Below, piece after piece: positions 18,588 to 29,440 of a DNA stretch of 64,000 bases. Position 1 is the stretch's first letter, and every line of letters starts with the position of its first letter. Made by a program: the position numbers and the translations under genes. Where the stretch lies: the NCBI RefSeq assembly GCF_014857905.1, contig NZ_JACYXE010000001.1, positions 558,001 to 622,000 of the forward strand. The letters run 5' to 3'. This stretch comes from Agilicoccus flavus (GTDB lineage Bacteria > Actinomycetota > Actinomycetes > Actinomycetales > Dermatophilaceae). The notes below the pieces were generated by a model, which was given only the letters and a program-made list of their open reading frames with translations, was not told where the DNA came from and searched no databases.

Positions 18588-19451
18588 ATGTACGTCGTCG
18601 CAGGAGCCACGGGCCGCGTGGGATCGGTCGTCGCCACACGCCTGCTCGAGGCCGGCGCGGACGTCGGAGTCCTGGTCCGCAGACCGCAGGACGCCGCGTC
18701 GTGGGAGGCCCGCGGGGCCCGGGCACACCGGGTGGACCTCGAGGACCGGGCGGCGCTGAGCGGGGTGCTCGCGGGCTGCGCCGGGTTCTTCGTGCTGCTG
18801 CCGTTCGACCTGACCGTCGACGACCTCGACGCGCACGCCGACACCCTCATCGCCTCGATCGCCGGGGCCGTCGGTGACCAGCGCGTGCCGCACGTCGTCA
18901 TGCTCTCCTCCGGCGGCGCCGACCTGACCGACGGCACCGGGCCGATCACCTGGCTGCACCGCCTCGAGCGCGCCCTCCTGCGCACCGGGACGACACTCAC
19001 GGCCCTGCGCCCGGGCCACTTCCAGGAGAAGGTCGGCGATGTCGTGGACGCCGCGCGCGGTGCGGGCGTCTATCCCGTCTTCGCCGCGTCGGCCGACGTG
19101 CCGCTCCCGCTCGTCGCCACCCGCGACATCGGGGTGGCGGCCGCCGCCGCGCTCCTCTCGCCGCCCGCGGCCAGCGAGGCGGTGGACGTCCTCGGCCCCG
19201 CCTACACCGAGCGCGCCGTGGCCGCGCTGCTGGCCGACGCCCTGGGCCGCGAACTCCTCGTCGAGCCTCTCCCCGAGGAGGCCTGGGTGGGCGCTCTGCA
19301 GGAGGCCGGCTTCGCGGGCCACGTCGCGCGGAGCCTGGCGGAGCTCTATCGCGCCGACGAACACGGGCTGCTGGCCCCGCGCGGCGATCGGCGCGTCGAT
19401 GCCTCGACGCCCATGGAGACCACGCTCGAACGCCTCGTCGCCGCGGGTTGA
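18588..19451 (+). CDS. NmrA-like NAD(P)-binding oxidoreductase
   Basis: A 287-aa atypical short-chain dehydrogenase of the NmrA/QOR2 type: Rossmann motif VAGATGRVGSVVATRLL at the very N-terminus, Arg-rich NADP-binding stretch VLVRRPQD, then VVMLSSGGA and LTALRPGHFQEK in the usual positions. Relatives are NADPH-sensing quinone reductases or azoreductases. ATG 18588 is preceded by AGGGAG. It is transcribed away from the AraC regulator, and that gene pair is common for quinone or aldehyde stress responses, but the substrate is not deducible. Confidence 0.85.
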   Translation: MYVVAGATGRVGSVVATRLLEAGADVGVLVRRPQDAASWEARGARAHRVDLEDRAALSGVLAGCAGFFVLLPFDLTVDDLDAHADTLIASIAGAVGDQRVPHVVMLSSGGADLTDGTGPITWLHRLERALLRTGTTLTALRPGHFQEKVGDVVDAARGAGVYPVFAASADVPLPLVATRDIGVAAAAALLSPPAASEAVDVLGPAYTERAVAALLADALGRELLVEPLPEEAWVGALQEAGFAGHVARSLAELYRADEHGLLAPRGDRRVDASTPMETTLERLVAAG

Positions 19452-19576
19452 CCGGCCGGGGCCCGCGGACGTTCGAGGTGCCGCGGGCCTCACCTCGGTC
19501 CCCGTCGAGGACGGGATGTGGTGGAGTGGTCCCGTCCCCCGGCTCACCTCACCGCCGCGAGAGAACGGGAGTCGCG

Positions 19577-20521
19577 ATGAGCGCACCCACCTGGATCGAC
19601 GCCGCCGAACTCCGTCGCCGCGTCTCTCCGTCCCGGGCCCGCGACGTGCTCGGCGAGACACTGCGATCCGGCTTCGACCCCGCCGGCGACCCGGCGCGCG
19701 TCTCGACGCCGCTCGGCTCCGGCGAGTTCCTGCTCATGCCGTCGCAGGTGGGGGACGTCGCCGGCGTGAAGGTGCTCGGGCTGGCCCCCGGCAACACCGC
19801 CCGCGGGTTGCCGACCATCCAGGGCTGGTACCTGCTCATGGACGGCGCCACGCTCACGCCCACCACGCTGCTCGACGGCACGGCGCTGACGACGCTGCGC
19901 ACGCCCGCGGTGTCCGCCGTCGGCCTGGAGGCCCTCGCCCCCGAGGTCGTCGAGGTCGCCGTCGTGCTCGGGAGCGGGCCGCAGGCCGTCGGGCACGCCG
20001 AGGCGCTGCTCGCGCTGCGCGACGTCGGTCGGTTCGTCGTCGTCGGCCGCGACCCGGGCCGCACCGACGCCTGCGCGCGACGGATCGAGGCGCTCGGCGG
20101 CGCGACGGAGGTGGCGGCCACGACCGACCGCACCCGCCTCGAGGAGGCGGTGCGGCACGCGCAGGTCGTCCTGTGTACGACGTCGGCGGCCGAGCCGGTC
20201 GTCGACGGGGCCTGGGTCGCCGACGGCGCGTGCGTCGTCGCCGTCGGGTCCCACTCGCCCGAGCGACGCGAGCTCGACGCCGGGCTCATGGGCCGGTCCC
20301 TCGGCGTCGTCGAGGACCGCGAGACCGCGCTGCGGGAGGCCGGTGACGTCGTCCTCGCCGTCGCCGACGGCGCGCTCGACGCCGACGATCTCCACACGCT
20401 GGCCGACGTCGCGGCGGGGCGGGTCGCACGCCCGGTGGATCGGCCCAGCGTCGTCAAGACGGTCGGGATGTCCTGGGAGGACCTCGTCGTCGCCGCCGCG
20501 GCGCAAGGGGCGGCCCCCTGA
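19577..20521 (+). CDS. Ornithine cyclodeaminase / mu-crystallin family protein
   Basis: A 314-aa NAD(P)-binding enzyme of the OCD/mu-crystallin family: LDGTALTTLRTPAVSAVG (substrate arginine region), Rossmann GSGPQAVGHAEAL and VVCTTSAAEPV-like segment (VVLCTTSAAEPVVDG), VAVGSHSPERRELD. Members deaminate ornithine to proline, reduce ketimines, or make amino-acid precursors. It is near an ornithine aminotransferase and amide hydrolases, which would suit amino-acid turnover, but OCD homologs have varied reactions. ATG 19577 is preceded by GGGAG. Convergent with the antiporter gene, 15 nt away. Confidence 0.8.
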   Translation: MSAPTWIDAAELRRRVSPSRARDVLGETLRSGFDPAGDPARVSTPLGSGEFLLMPSQVGDVAGVKVLGLAPGNTARGLPTIQGWYLLMDGATLTPTTLLDGTALTTLRTPAVSAVGLEALAPEVVEVAVVLGSGPQAVGHAEALLALRDVGRFVVVGRDPGRTDACARRIEALGGATEVAATTDRTRLEEAVRHAQVVLCTTSAAEPVVDGAWVADGACVVAVGSHSPERRELDAGLMGRSLGVVEDRETALREAGDVVLAVADGALDADDLHTLADVAAGRVARPVDRPSVVKTVGMSWEDLVVAAAAQGAAP

Positions 20522-20536
20522 CGGGAGCCGACTCGG

Positions 20537-22426
20537 CTACCCGAGTACCTCGTCCACGTAGCACCAGCGCCACACCTCGTCGTGCTCGAACGAACGGACG
20601 ACGGGGTGGCCGGTCTCGGCCGCGTGCGCGGAGGCGTGCCGGCCCTGGGAGGAGTCGCAGCAGCCGACGAACCCGCAGGTCAGGCACAGGCGGAGGTGGA
20701 CGGGGTTGAGGCCCTCCGCCTCGCAGATGGGGCAGGTCTGCGACCGGGGCTCGGGGTCGGGGCGGCCCTCGTCGGCGCGCAGGTGCTCGCACTCCCCGGC
20801 CACGCTCGCCGGGGCGGCGACGTGGTCGACGGCCACTCCCGCGGTGCTCGACGTCCGGTCGAGACGCTCCGCGAGGTCGGCGATCATCGACTCCTCGATG
20901 TCGAGCGCGTTCATCACCCCGGCGAGCACCTCGTGGTCGACGTCCCCGCGGGCGCGGACCTCGAGCACGGCGTCCCGCTCGGCGTCGATCATCGCCGCCC
21001 GCAGCCGGCGGTACGAGGCGCCGGGCGGGCTCCAGCCGGCGCGCCCCGACCCGGCGAGCCCCTCCCAGTGGGCGTCGGCCCGGCGCTGCGCGCGGGCCCG
21101 CAGGTCGGCCACGGTGGCCTCGTCGACGTCGACCGCCGGGTCGGCGCTCAGCCGGTCGAGCTCGGCCAGGCCGGCGCGGGAGGCGGTCCGCATGACCTGG
21201 GCCGCGGCGAGCAGGTCGGCGCGCGGGTCGGGCCCCCGCACCCCGAACCGCCGCGCGGCCCAGGGCAGCGTCGCGCCCTGCAGGAGCAGCGTCCCCGCGA
21301 CGACGACCATGGCCGCGAGCACGAGCACCTCCCGGTGCGGCGTCTGCGGCGGGAGGGTGAAGACCGCGGCGAGCGTGACGACGCCCCGCATCCCGGCCCA
21401 CGACAACACCCCGAGCTCGCCGACCGTCAGCGACCCCTCGCGGCTCGGCAGGATCGCGGAGGCCATGATCCACAGCGGCCGGAACAGGACGGTGGTCGCG
21501 AACACGGCGGCGCAGAACCCGGTGATGAGCCACGGGTCGAGCTCGGAGGCCGCCACGCCCTGGAGGATCCCCGCGAGCTGGAGGCCCACCATGAGGAACA
21601 CGGCGTTCTCGAGGAGGAACTGGATCGTCGCCCAGTTGATGCGCTGGGAGATGCGGGTCGTCGCGTCGAGCTGGATCGGGGACCGGTCCGCGAGCAGCAG
21701 GCCCGCCACGACGACGGCGAGCACGCCCGACCCGCCGATCTCCTCCGCGGGCAGGTAGACGACCCACGGCGTGATGAGGGACTGCGCCGTGCGGCTCACC
21801 GGGTCGGGCAGGTGCGACCGCAGCCGACCGAGCAGCCACGCCGCGGCGACCCCGACCGCCCCACCGCCGAGCACCGAGAGCGCGAACCCGCCGGCGAGAT
21901 CCCCGACCGTGATCGTGCCGACGATCGCGGCCGTCGTCGTGTGCAGGAGCACGATCGCGGTCGCGTCGTTGAGCAGCGACTCGCCCTCGAGGAGGGTGAC
22001 GACGCGCCGGGGCAGGCCGATGCGGCGGCCGATCGCGGTGGCGGCCACCGCGTCCGGCGGCGCGACGACCGACCCGAGCGCCAGCGCCGCCGCCAGCGGG
22101 ACGGGCAGGAGCCACCACCCGACGAACCCCACCACCACGGCGGTCGCGACGACGAGCCCCACCGCGAGGAGCACGACGCCGCGCCGGTCGCGCTTGAGGT
22201 CGACGAGCGAGACCTGGATGGCGGCGGCGTACAGCAGCGGCGGGAGGAGGACGACGAGGATGAGGTCGGGCTCCAGCGGCTCGTGGGGGATGAACGGCAG
22301 GAACGACCCGATGATGCCGACCGCCGTGAGGACGAGCGGGGACGGCAGCCCCCACCGCGTGCACAGCGCGGCGACGAGGACGACGACGACCGCGAACAGC
22401 ATCGTCCACAAGGCGATCTCGTGCAT
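20537..22426 (-). CDS. Na+/H+ antiporter (CPA1) with C-terminal UBP-type zinc finger
   Basis: A 629-aa protein. Residues about 1-410 are a CPA1 monovalent cation:proton antiporter with about 12 helices; the ion-binding region is recognisable (SVVAPPDAVAATAIG; LLEGESLLNDATAIVLL; GMRGVVTLAAVFTLP). A helical cytoplasmic stretch follows. The last about 85 residues are a ubiquitin-protease-type zinc finger: CEHL, CPICEAEG, LRLCLTCGFVGCCDSSQGRHASAHAAETGHP and WCYVDE. Such bacterial ZnF-UBP tails occur in actinobacteria, although ubiquitin is absent, so their ligand is unclear. It starts 11 nt after the amidohydrolase stop, and the two are probably co-transcribed. Confidence 0.9.
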   Translation of the reverse strand: MHEIALWTMLFAVVVVLVAALCTRWGLPSPLVLTAVGIIGSFLPFIPHEPLEPDLILVVLLPPLLYAAAIQVSLVDLKRDRRGVVLLAVGLVVATAVVVGFVGWWLLPVPLAAALALGSVVAPPDAVAATAIGRRIGLPRRVVTLLEGESLLNDATAIVLLHTTTAAIVGTITVGDLAGGFALSVLGGGAVGVAAAWLLGRLRSHLPDPVSRTAQSLITPWVVYLPAEEIGGSGVLAVVVAGLLLADRSPIQLDATTRISQRINWATIQFLLENAVFLMVGLQLAGILQGVAASELDPWLITGFCAAVFATTVLFRPLWIMASAILPSREGSLTVGELGVLSWAGMRGVVTLAAVFTLPPQTPHREVLVLAAMVVVAGTLLLQGATLPWAARRFGVRGPDPRADLLAAAQVMRTASRAGLAELDRLSADPAVDVDEATVADLRARAQRRADAHWEGLAGSGRAGWSPPGASYRRLRAAMIDAERDAVLEVRARGDVDHEVLAGVMNALDIEESMIADLAERLDRTSSTAGVAVDHVAAPASVAGECEHLRADEGRPDPEPRSQTCPICEAEGLNPVHLRLCLTCGFVGCCDSSQGRHASAHAAETGHPVVRSFEHDEVWRWCYVDEVLG

Positions 22427-22437
22427 GGACGCCCCCT

Positions 22438-23955
22438 TCAGGCGGAGAAGACGAGACGCCCGTCGACGACGGTGGCGCGCACGCCGCCGTCCCCGAGGGA
22501 CCGCAGATGGCGGGCGGCGTCCGGGCCACCGGCGTACCGCAGCGGGTCGTCGGCGAGCACGACGACGTCGCCGACCGCCCCGACGGCGAGCGTGCCGCGG
22601 CCGTCGGTGCTCGCCGCGAGCGCCTCCGCCGTCGTCAGGGACTGCTCGGGATGCCACGGCCCGCGGTCGTCGCCGCTGCGGTGCACGGCCGCGGCCATGG
22701 CGAGCCACGGGTCCAGCGCCGCCACGGGCGCGTCCGAGCCGAGCCGGAGCTCGACCCCCGCGTCGTGAAGGGCGCGCAGCGGGAACGACCGCTCGGTGCG
22801 GTCGGCCCAGCACACGTCGCTCACGTCGCGGTCGTCGAGCAGGTGGGCCGGCTGGACGCTCGCGGCCACGCTCGTCCGCGCCATGCGCTCGACGTCGGGC
22901 CAGGTCACGAGTTGGGCGTGCTCGATCGTCCCGCGTGCTCCCGTGGCCTCGTAGGCGTCGAGCGCCTGGCCGACCGCCGCGTCGCCGATCGCGTGGAGCG
23001 CCACGGTGAGCCCCGCCGCGTGCGCCCTCCCCATGAGGTCGCTCACCTGCGCCGTCGTGAACCCCTCCTTGCCGCGCGGGAAGTCGAGCCCGGCCGCGTC
23101 GCAGTAGGGCTCGCAGCAGAAGGCCGTGCGGGTGTTGAGGGAGCCGTCCGAGATGATTTTCAGCGGGCCCATCGTCACGAGGCCGCCGAGCGGGTCGCCG
23201 CTGCGCAGCCCGGCGGCGATGACCTCGTCCAGGCGGTCGGGGTAGACGGCGGCCCGTACCCGCATCGTGTCCAGGCCGGCGGCGACGCGCTCCGGCCAGC
23301 GGGTGAAGGCGCCGTCGAACTCCAGGTCGACGACGCCGACGACCCCCATCGCGTGGGCGTCGGCGAGGAGCCCGGCCACCCCGGCCTCGGCGGCGTCCGT
23401 CACGCCGGGCAGCTCGCCGAGCCGGGCGAAGACCGGGAACCACTCGTCCTCGTCCATGGGGCCCGTCCGCGGCGGGAGGCCCAACAGGCGCAGGGCCCGC
23501 GAGTTGAGCCAGCCGTTGTGGCCGTCGCCGCTGACCGCGACGACCGGGTGCGCCCCGCTCACCGCGTCGAGGGCGGCGACGGTGGGCGGCTGCGACCACA
23601 GGGCGCTGCGGTGCCCCCAGGCCACGACCGCCACCTCCGGGTCGTCGAGGGTCGCGAGATGGGCGGCGACGAGGTCGACCGCCTCCTGCGGGCCCCGCGC
23701 CGGGCCGAGGTCGGGTCGCACCCGCTGCGCGGCGGCCTGCGCCGAGTGGACGTGGTGGTCCCACAGCCCGGGCAGGGCGAACCCGCCGGCGCCGTCGAGC
23801 TCCGGCAGACCGTCGGCCGCCAGGTCCGGCCCGATCTCGACGACGACGCCGTCGACGATCCGGACGTCGACGAGGCCTGGGGGCGCCGGATCGGAGAGCG
23901 CGACCACGCGCACGTCGCGGACGAGCAGACCACGGGCGAACGACGCTGCGGTCAT
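22438..23955 (-). CDS. YtcJ-like metal-dependent amidohydrolase
   Basis: A 505-aa amidohydrolase of the YtcJ/NfdA type: metal site HHVHS (residue about 67) in [45 protein letters not shown] and the terminal [11 protein letters not shown]. These hydrolyse N-substituted amides or formamides. ATG 23955 is used. It is first in a pair with the antiporter. A nearby M20 amidohydrolase and amino-acid enzymes point to amide or amino-acid derivative catabolism; the precise substrate is unknown. Confidence 0.85.
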   Translation of the reverse strand: MTAASFARGLLVRDVRVVALSDPAPPGLVDVRIVDGVVVEIGPDLAADGLPELDGAGGFALPGLWDHHVHSAQAAAQRVRPDLGPARGPQEAVDLVAAHLATLDDPEVAVVAWGHRSALWSQPPTVAALDAVSGAHPVVAVSGDGHNGWLNSRALRLLGLPPRTGPMDEDEWFPVFARLGELPGVTDAAEAGVAGLLADAHAMGVVGVVDLEFDGAFTRWPERVAAGLDTMRVRAAVYPDRLDEVIAAGLRSGDPLGGLVTMGPLKIISDGSLNTRTAFCCEPYCDAAGLDFPRGKEGFTTAQVSDLMGRAHAAGLTVALHAIGDAAVGQALDAYEATGARGTIEHAQLVTWPDVERMARTSVAASVQPAHLLDDRDVSDVCWADRTERSFPLRALHDAGVELRLGSDAPVAALDPWLAMAAAVHRSGDDRGPWHPEQSLTTAEALAASTDGRGTLAVGAVGDVVVLADDPLRYAGGPDAARHLRSLGDGGVRATVVDGRLVFSA

Positions 23956-24374
23956 GACGACTCCTCTGGGGGTGAGTGCGAACCCGCGGAGGCCCGCGCC
24001 TCGCGGGCACCGTGGTGTCGTCGACCACCAGGGTTGACGACGTCCGGCCCGGTCGACACAGCGAACACCCCGGATGTCGTGGATGAGATCCGGGTCGCCG
24101 ACGGCGGGGGTCCGTGGTGCCCCCACCGTAGTGCGCGGCCGGGCGTGCGGGGTCGCCGGCTACGCGTCGAACGGGCCGTGCACACGGCCGGTCGATCGGC
24201 TGCGACGGAGTAGGCGAGTCGAGTCCCGTCGGTCGTCGATGACCGGTCACCCGCCCACGGGGTCTGCCCCGCGAGGACCGCCAGGGGCCGCGGAGCCGCG
24301 GACGCCACCCCGAGAGCGGCGGGGAGGGCGTGGGGTGCCCTGGTGATACACCCCACGCCGATGCCTTCCGCGCG
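23956..24374. other. Non-coding stretch between amidohydrolase and Lrp genes
   Basis: About 420 bp with no family-like coding sequence on either strand, though long open frames exist because of high GC. An imperfect dyad TGGTG ... CACCA at 24013-24030 lies 58 nt upstream of the amidohydrolase ATG and could be a regulator site. The 3' limit of the Lrp gene is uncertain, so part of this stretch may be coding. Confidence 0.5.
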
Positions 24375-25300
24375 TCACACGTCGCGACGTCCAGCTCCCG
24401 GGCGACGAACTGTTCTTCGCCAACGTCCCCCACCGAGTCGTGGAACGCGTTGACCCCGCCCAGCGACCGGGCCAGCACGGAGAACACGACGTTCGTCTCG
24501 CCCGTGACGACGAGCGCGAGCCGCACCTGGTCGAGCGAGGCCAGCAGGGCCAGGGTCCGGGGCAGGTCGGCGGGCGCGACGGACACGAACCACGTCGAGG
24601 TGAGCGGCCACTGCGCGGCCTCGTGCGCCACGTCGCAGCGGAAGGTCACGACGTCCGAGGCGATGAGCTGGTCGAGGCGGCGCCGCGTCGTGGCCGCCGT
24701 CCAGCCCGTGCGGCGGGCCACCTCGGCGACGGGGACGCGGGCGTCGCGCCGCAGCTCGGCGACGAGCCGGTCGGCCCCCGGCGGCGGCGCCGGACGCCGG
24801 GCCGGCCGCGCCGGGACGAGCGCGGCGACGGCCTCCCGCTGCTCGCGGTCCAGCCCGCCGGACCTCCAGTCGCTGCCGCCGCGCACGACCTGCCGGACGA
24901 CGTGGGAGCGGACGCGGGTCACCCCGTCGTGGGCGGGGAGGTCGTCGAGCAGGGCCCTCCGCAGCGCCGCGAGGTCGCCCTCCATGACGGTGACGAAGAA
25001 CTCGCCCTCGGACGACTCGTCCACGCCGACGACCCGGGGGTCGGCGACGAGCCGTTCCCTCAGCCGCAAACGCGCGGCGGGGACGGCCTCGAGTCGCGCC
25101 ACCCCCGTGACGTCGCCGGTCACGGCCTGGTTCGCGTGCACGGTCGACCAGGCCAGGCCGGAGTCGACGAGCCGCCGCCAGCGCGCCGCCAGCGCGGACT
25201 CGGACACGCCCAGCGCGGGCGCGAGGCGGGCCCAGGAGGCCCGCGGGGCGATCTGGAGCACGTGGACGAGCTGGAGGTCGATCTCGTCGAGTGTCGCCAT
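24375..25300 (-). CDS. Lrp/AsnC-family regulator with duplicated domains
   Basis: About 308 aa with two Lrp-type halves: an HTH at the N-terminus (IDLQLVHVLQIAPRASWARLA; VSESALAARWRRL) plus RAM domain (VVGVDESSEGEFFVTV), then a second HTH (VAEVARRTGWTAATTRRRL) plus RAM (VVTGETNVVFSVLA). This tandem form is common in actinobacteria. The matching frame has no stop codon near the expected C-terminus (after FVARELDV); a stop exists one frame over at 24375, so a single-base error near the 3' end is likely and the end coordinate is approximate. Divergent from the M20-MHS-rocD genes and probably their regulator. Confidence 0.75.
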
Positions 25301-25330
25301 GTGCACGAATCCGCTCCGGCCGGGGCCCGG

Positions 25331-25345
25331 CCTGAACGATTCAGG
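25331..25345. promoter_or_regulatory. Perfect palindrome upstream of the Lrp gene
   Basis: CCTGAACGATTCAGG: 6-bp arms (CCTGAA/TTCAGG) around CGA. It is 30 nt upstream of the Lrp start and 112 nt upstream of the divergent M20 gene. Size and placement suit an Lrp/AsnC operator. A second GC-only dyad (GGCCGGGGCCCGGCC) directly abuts it at 25318-25332. Confidence 0.5.
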
Positions 25346-25457
25346 TCGTCGGGACGGATATTCGCACACATCACCGGCTCGGCGGCAGCCTCGAGCCGGC
25401 CTCGGAACACTGGCGGGAACCACGACGCACCCCGCGCCGACGACGAAGGAGTCCTCA

Positions 25458-26704
25458 ATGCCGGTGTCCCACGATGCCCTGGCCATCGCAGGCGACCTCG
25501 TCGAGCTCCGCCACGACCTGCACGCCCACCCCGAGATCGGGTTGTCGCTGCCCCGGACGCAGGAACGCGTCCTCGCCGGTCTCGGGGGCCTCGGGATCGA
25601 GACGTCGACCGGGGTCGGGCTCAGCTCGGTCACCGGCGTCCTGACCGGCACGCGTCCCGACCGCCCCGCGGACGCCCCCGTGGTCCTCCTCCGCGCGGAC
25701 ATGGACGCGCTGCCCGTCCACGAGGACAGCGGCGTGCCCTACGCCTCCCGGGTCCCCGGCGCGATGCACGCCTGCGGCCACGACCTGCACACGGCGATGC
25801 TCGTGGGGGCGGCCCGCATCCTCGCCGCGCGGCGGGACGAGCTGCCCGGCGACGTCGTCCTCATGTTCCAGCCCGGCGAGGAGATGCACGACGGCGCGGC
25901 CCTGATGATCGCCGAGGGCGTGCTCGACGCCGCCGGCCGCCGCGCCGACGCCGCCTACGGGATGCACCTGTTCTCCTCGGGCTTCCCGACCGGGCGGTTC
26001 GTCGCCCGGCGGGGCCCGATGCTCGCCGCCGCGGACGGTCTCGAGGTGACCGTGATCGGGCGCGGCGGGCACGGCTCCGCGCCCCACCAGGCGCTCGACC
26101 CGGTCCCCGTCGCCTGCGAGATCGTCCTCGCGCTGCAGACGATGGTCACGCGCCGGTTCGGCCCGTTCGAACCCGTCGTCGTCGGGGTCGGCAGCCTGCA
26201 CGCCGGCGAGGCCCCCACGTCATCCCCGAGACCGCGCACCTGACGGCCAGCGTGCGGACCTGGTCGCCGGAGGTCCGCACGCGCTTCCGCGAGCACGCCG
26301 CGACCCTCGCGAGCTCCATCGCCGCCGCCCACGGCCTGCACGCGGAGGTCCGTCACATCGACGGCTACCCCGTCACCGTCACCGACCCCGACGAGACCGA
26401 CTTCGCGGCCGGCGTCGTCCAGGGCCTCCTCGGCGACGACGCCTTCGCCCACCTGCTCGACCCCCTGACCGGGTCGGAGGACTTCTCCCGCGTGCTCGAA
26501 CGGGTGCCGGGATCCTTCGTCGGCCTGGGCGCCACCGGGGCGGGCCGCGACCCGGCCACCGCCCCCTTCAACCACTCGGCCCACGCCACCTTCAGCGACG
26601 ACGTCCTGCCGCTCGGCGCGGCCGTCTACGCCCGACTCGCCCTCAGCCGGCTCGACGTCCTCGCACGTCGCAGCCCCGTCTCCACCGACCGGAGCCCGTC
26701 ATGA
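25458..26704 (+). pseudogene. M20-family amidohydrolase (hippurate hydrolase-like), frameshifted
   Basis: Zinc peptidase/aminoacylase of the M20D (AmaA/HipO) type: LRHDLHAHPEIGLSLPRTQ, metal-binding ADMDALPV and HACGHDLHTAML, QPGEEMHDGAALMI, and the lid-domain GRGGHGSAPHQALDPV. At about 26217 one base is missing: GSLHAGEA, then VIPETAHLTASVRTW in the next frame, where the family has AGEAxNVIP. Adding one A restores 415 aa, the normal length. ATG 25458 follows AAGGAG. Its stop overlaps the MHS transporter start. Probably hydrolyses an N-acyl amino acid imported by that transporter. Confidence 0.85.
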
Positions 26705-28043
26705 CCCGCAGCCCGCACGCCGACCCGCCCTCACCGGCCGCCACCTCCACCTCGGCCCCTCCGGCCGCGCCCGCCGCGTCCCGCGGCCGCCACACGCTGG
26801 TCGGGACGGGGATCGGCAACGCCATCGAATGGTTCGACTGGAGCATCTATTCGAGCTTCGCCCCGTTCTTCGCCGCGAGTTCTTCGTCGCGACCGATCCG
26901 CTGTCGGCGTTCCTGTCAACGCTGGCGGTCTTCGCCGTCGGCTTCGTCGGCGGGCTCCTCTTCGGCCGCATCTCGGACCGCCGGGGACGCAAGACCTCGC
27001 TCGCGCTCACCGTCGGGCTCGGAGCGGCCGCCAGCCTGCTCATCGCCGTCGCCCCCACGTACCTCATGGTGGGAGCGCTCGCGTCGGTCGTCCTCGTCAC
27101 GGGCCGCATCCTGCAGGGGCTGGCCCACGGCGGCGAGCAGCCGGCGGCGCAGGCCTACCTCGCTGAGGCGGCCCCGCCGGCGCGACGCGGCCTGTGGTCC
27201 ACCCTCATCTACTTCTCGGGGACCATCGGCGCCAACGTCGGGCTCGTCCTCGCGACGGTGCTCTCGGCGCTGCTCGGCCGCGAGCAGATGACCTCCTGGG
27301 GCTGGCGCATCGCCTTCGTCGTCGGCGCCCTCGGCGGCCTCGTCGCGCTGTGGATGCGCGCCCGGATGAGCGAGACCGAGGCGTTCACCCGGATCGAGAA
27401 GGCGCCGGCGCGGGTCTCGCTCGCCCGCGAGATGTGGGCCCACCGCGGGGCGTCCCTGCAGATCATCGGCATGACCGTCGGGCTCACCGTGTCGTACTAC
27501 CTGTGGGTCGTCGCGGCCGCCTCGTACTCGATCGTCGTCCTGCGGGCCGACCCGACGACGACGCTGCTCGCGAGCGTCGCCGCCAACACGGTGTTCCTCC
27601 TGTGGCTGCCGTTCTGGGGGATCCTCTCCGACCGCATCGGCCGCAAGCCGGTCCTGCTCATCGGCATCGTCGGGCTCTTCGTCACGTGCCTGCCCCTGTC
27701 GGGGATGATCGACGGGAACCCCCTGCGCCTGTTCGTCGTGCTGAGCATCGCGCAGTTCTTCGTCGCCGCGCCCTGCGCGATCACCCCGGCCGTCATGTGC
27801 GAGATCCTCCCGACGCGGATCCGCACGATCGGCGTGGCGCTGCCGCTGTCGGTGGCCGTCGCCGTCTTCGGCGGCACGAGCCTGTACCTGCAGACGTGGC
27901 TGACGCGCTCGTTCGGACCCGACGCCTTCGCCTACTACGTCATGGCCCTGCTCCTCGTCAGCGCGGTCACCATCCTCACCCTCCCCGAGACCCGGGGCCG
28001 GATCCTCGGCGAGGACCGCGACGACGTCCGCCCCAACCCCTGA
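26701..28043 (+). pseudogene. MFS transporter of the metabolite:H+ symporter family, frameshifted
   Basis: Twelve-helix MHS-family permease. The N-terminal signature IGNAIEWFDWSIYSSFAP is in the frame starting at ATG 26701. The frame is lost near 26878 (FFAA, then FFVATDPLSAFLSTLA one frame over), after which the protein is complete to 28043, including GRISDRRGRKTSLAL, GGEQPAAQAYLAE and SDRIGRKPVLLIG. One added base gives 447 aa. The ATG overlaps the M20 stop (ATGA). Substrate is probably an acyl amino acid or related carboxylate, by context only. Confidence 0.85.
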
Positions 28044-28138
28044 CGGAAACCGGCCGCCCTCGGTCATGCTGAGGGTGGTCGGGTCCGCCCGCGAACCACG
28101 CCCGGCACCCAACCGAGCAGATGTGAAGGAGTACGTGC

Positions 28139-29380
<1,242 letters not shown>

Positions 29381-29401
29381 GCCGACCCGCGCCGCTCACA
29401 C

Positions 29402-29439
29402 CGCCGCGGGGCGCGGGACTCCTCCCGCGCCCCGCGGCG
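29402..29439. terminator. Bidirectional hairpin between rocD and tetR
   Basis: A perfect 17-bp stem (29402-29418 with 29423-29439) closed by a CTCC loop, lying exactly between two convergent genes. No T tract on either side, as is common for GC-rich actinobacterial terminators. Confidence 0.8.
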
Positions 29440-29440
29440 C

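Noticed and set aside
20537-25702. A 1721-codon open frame on the minus strand
   Set aside because: It joins the antiporter, an out-of-frame shadow of the amidohydrolase gene and the Lrp gene only because GC-rich DNA lacks stops. The family-like parts have their own starts and different frames.
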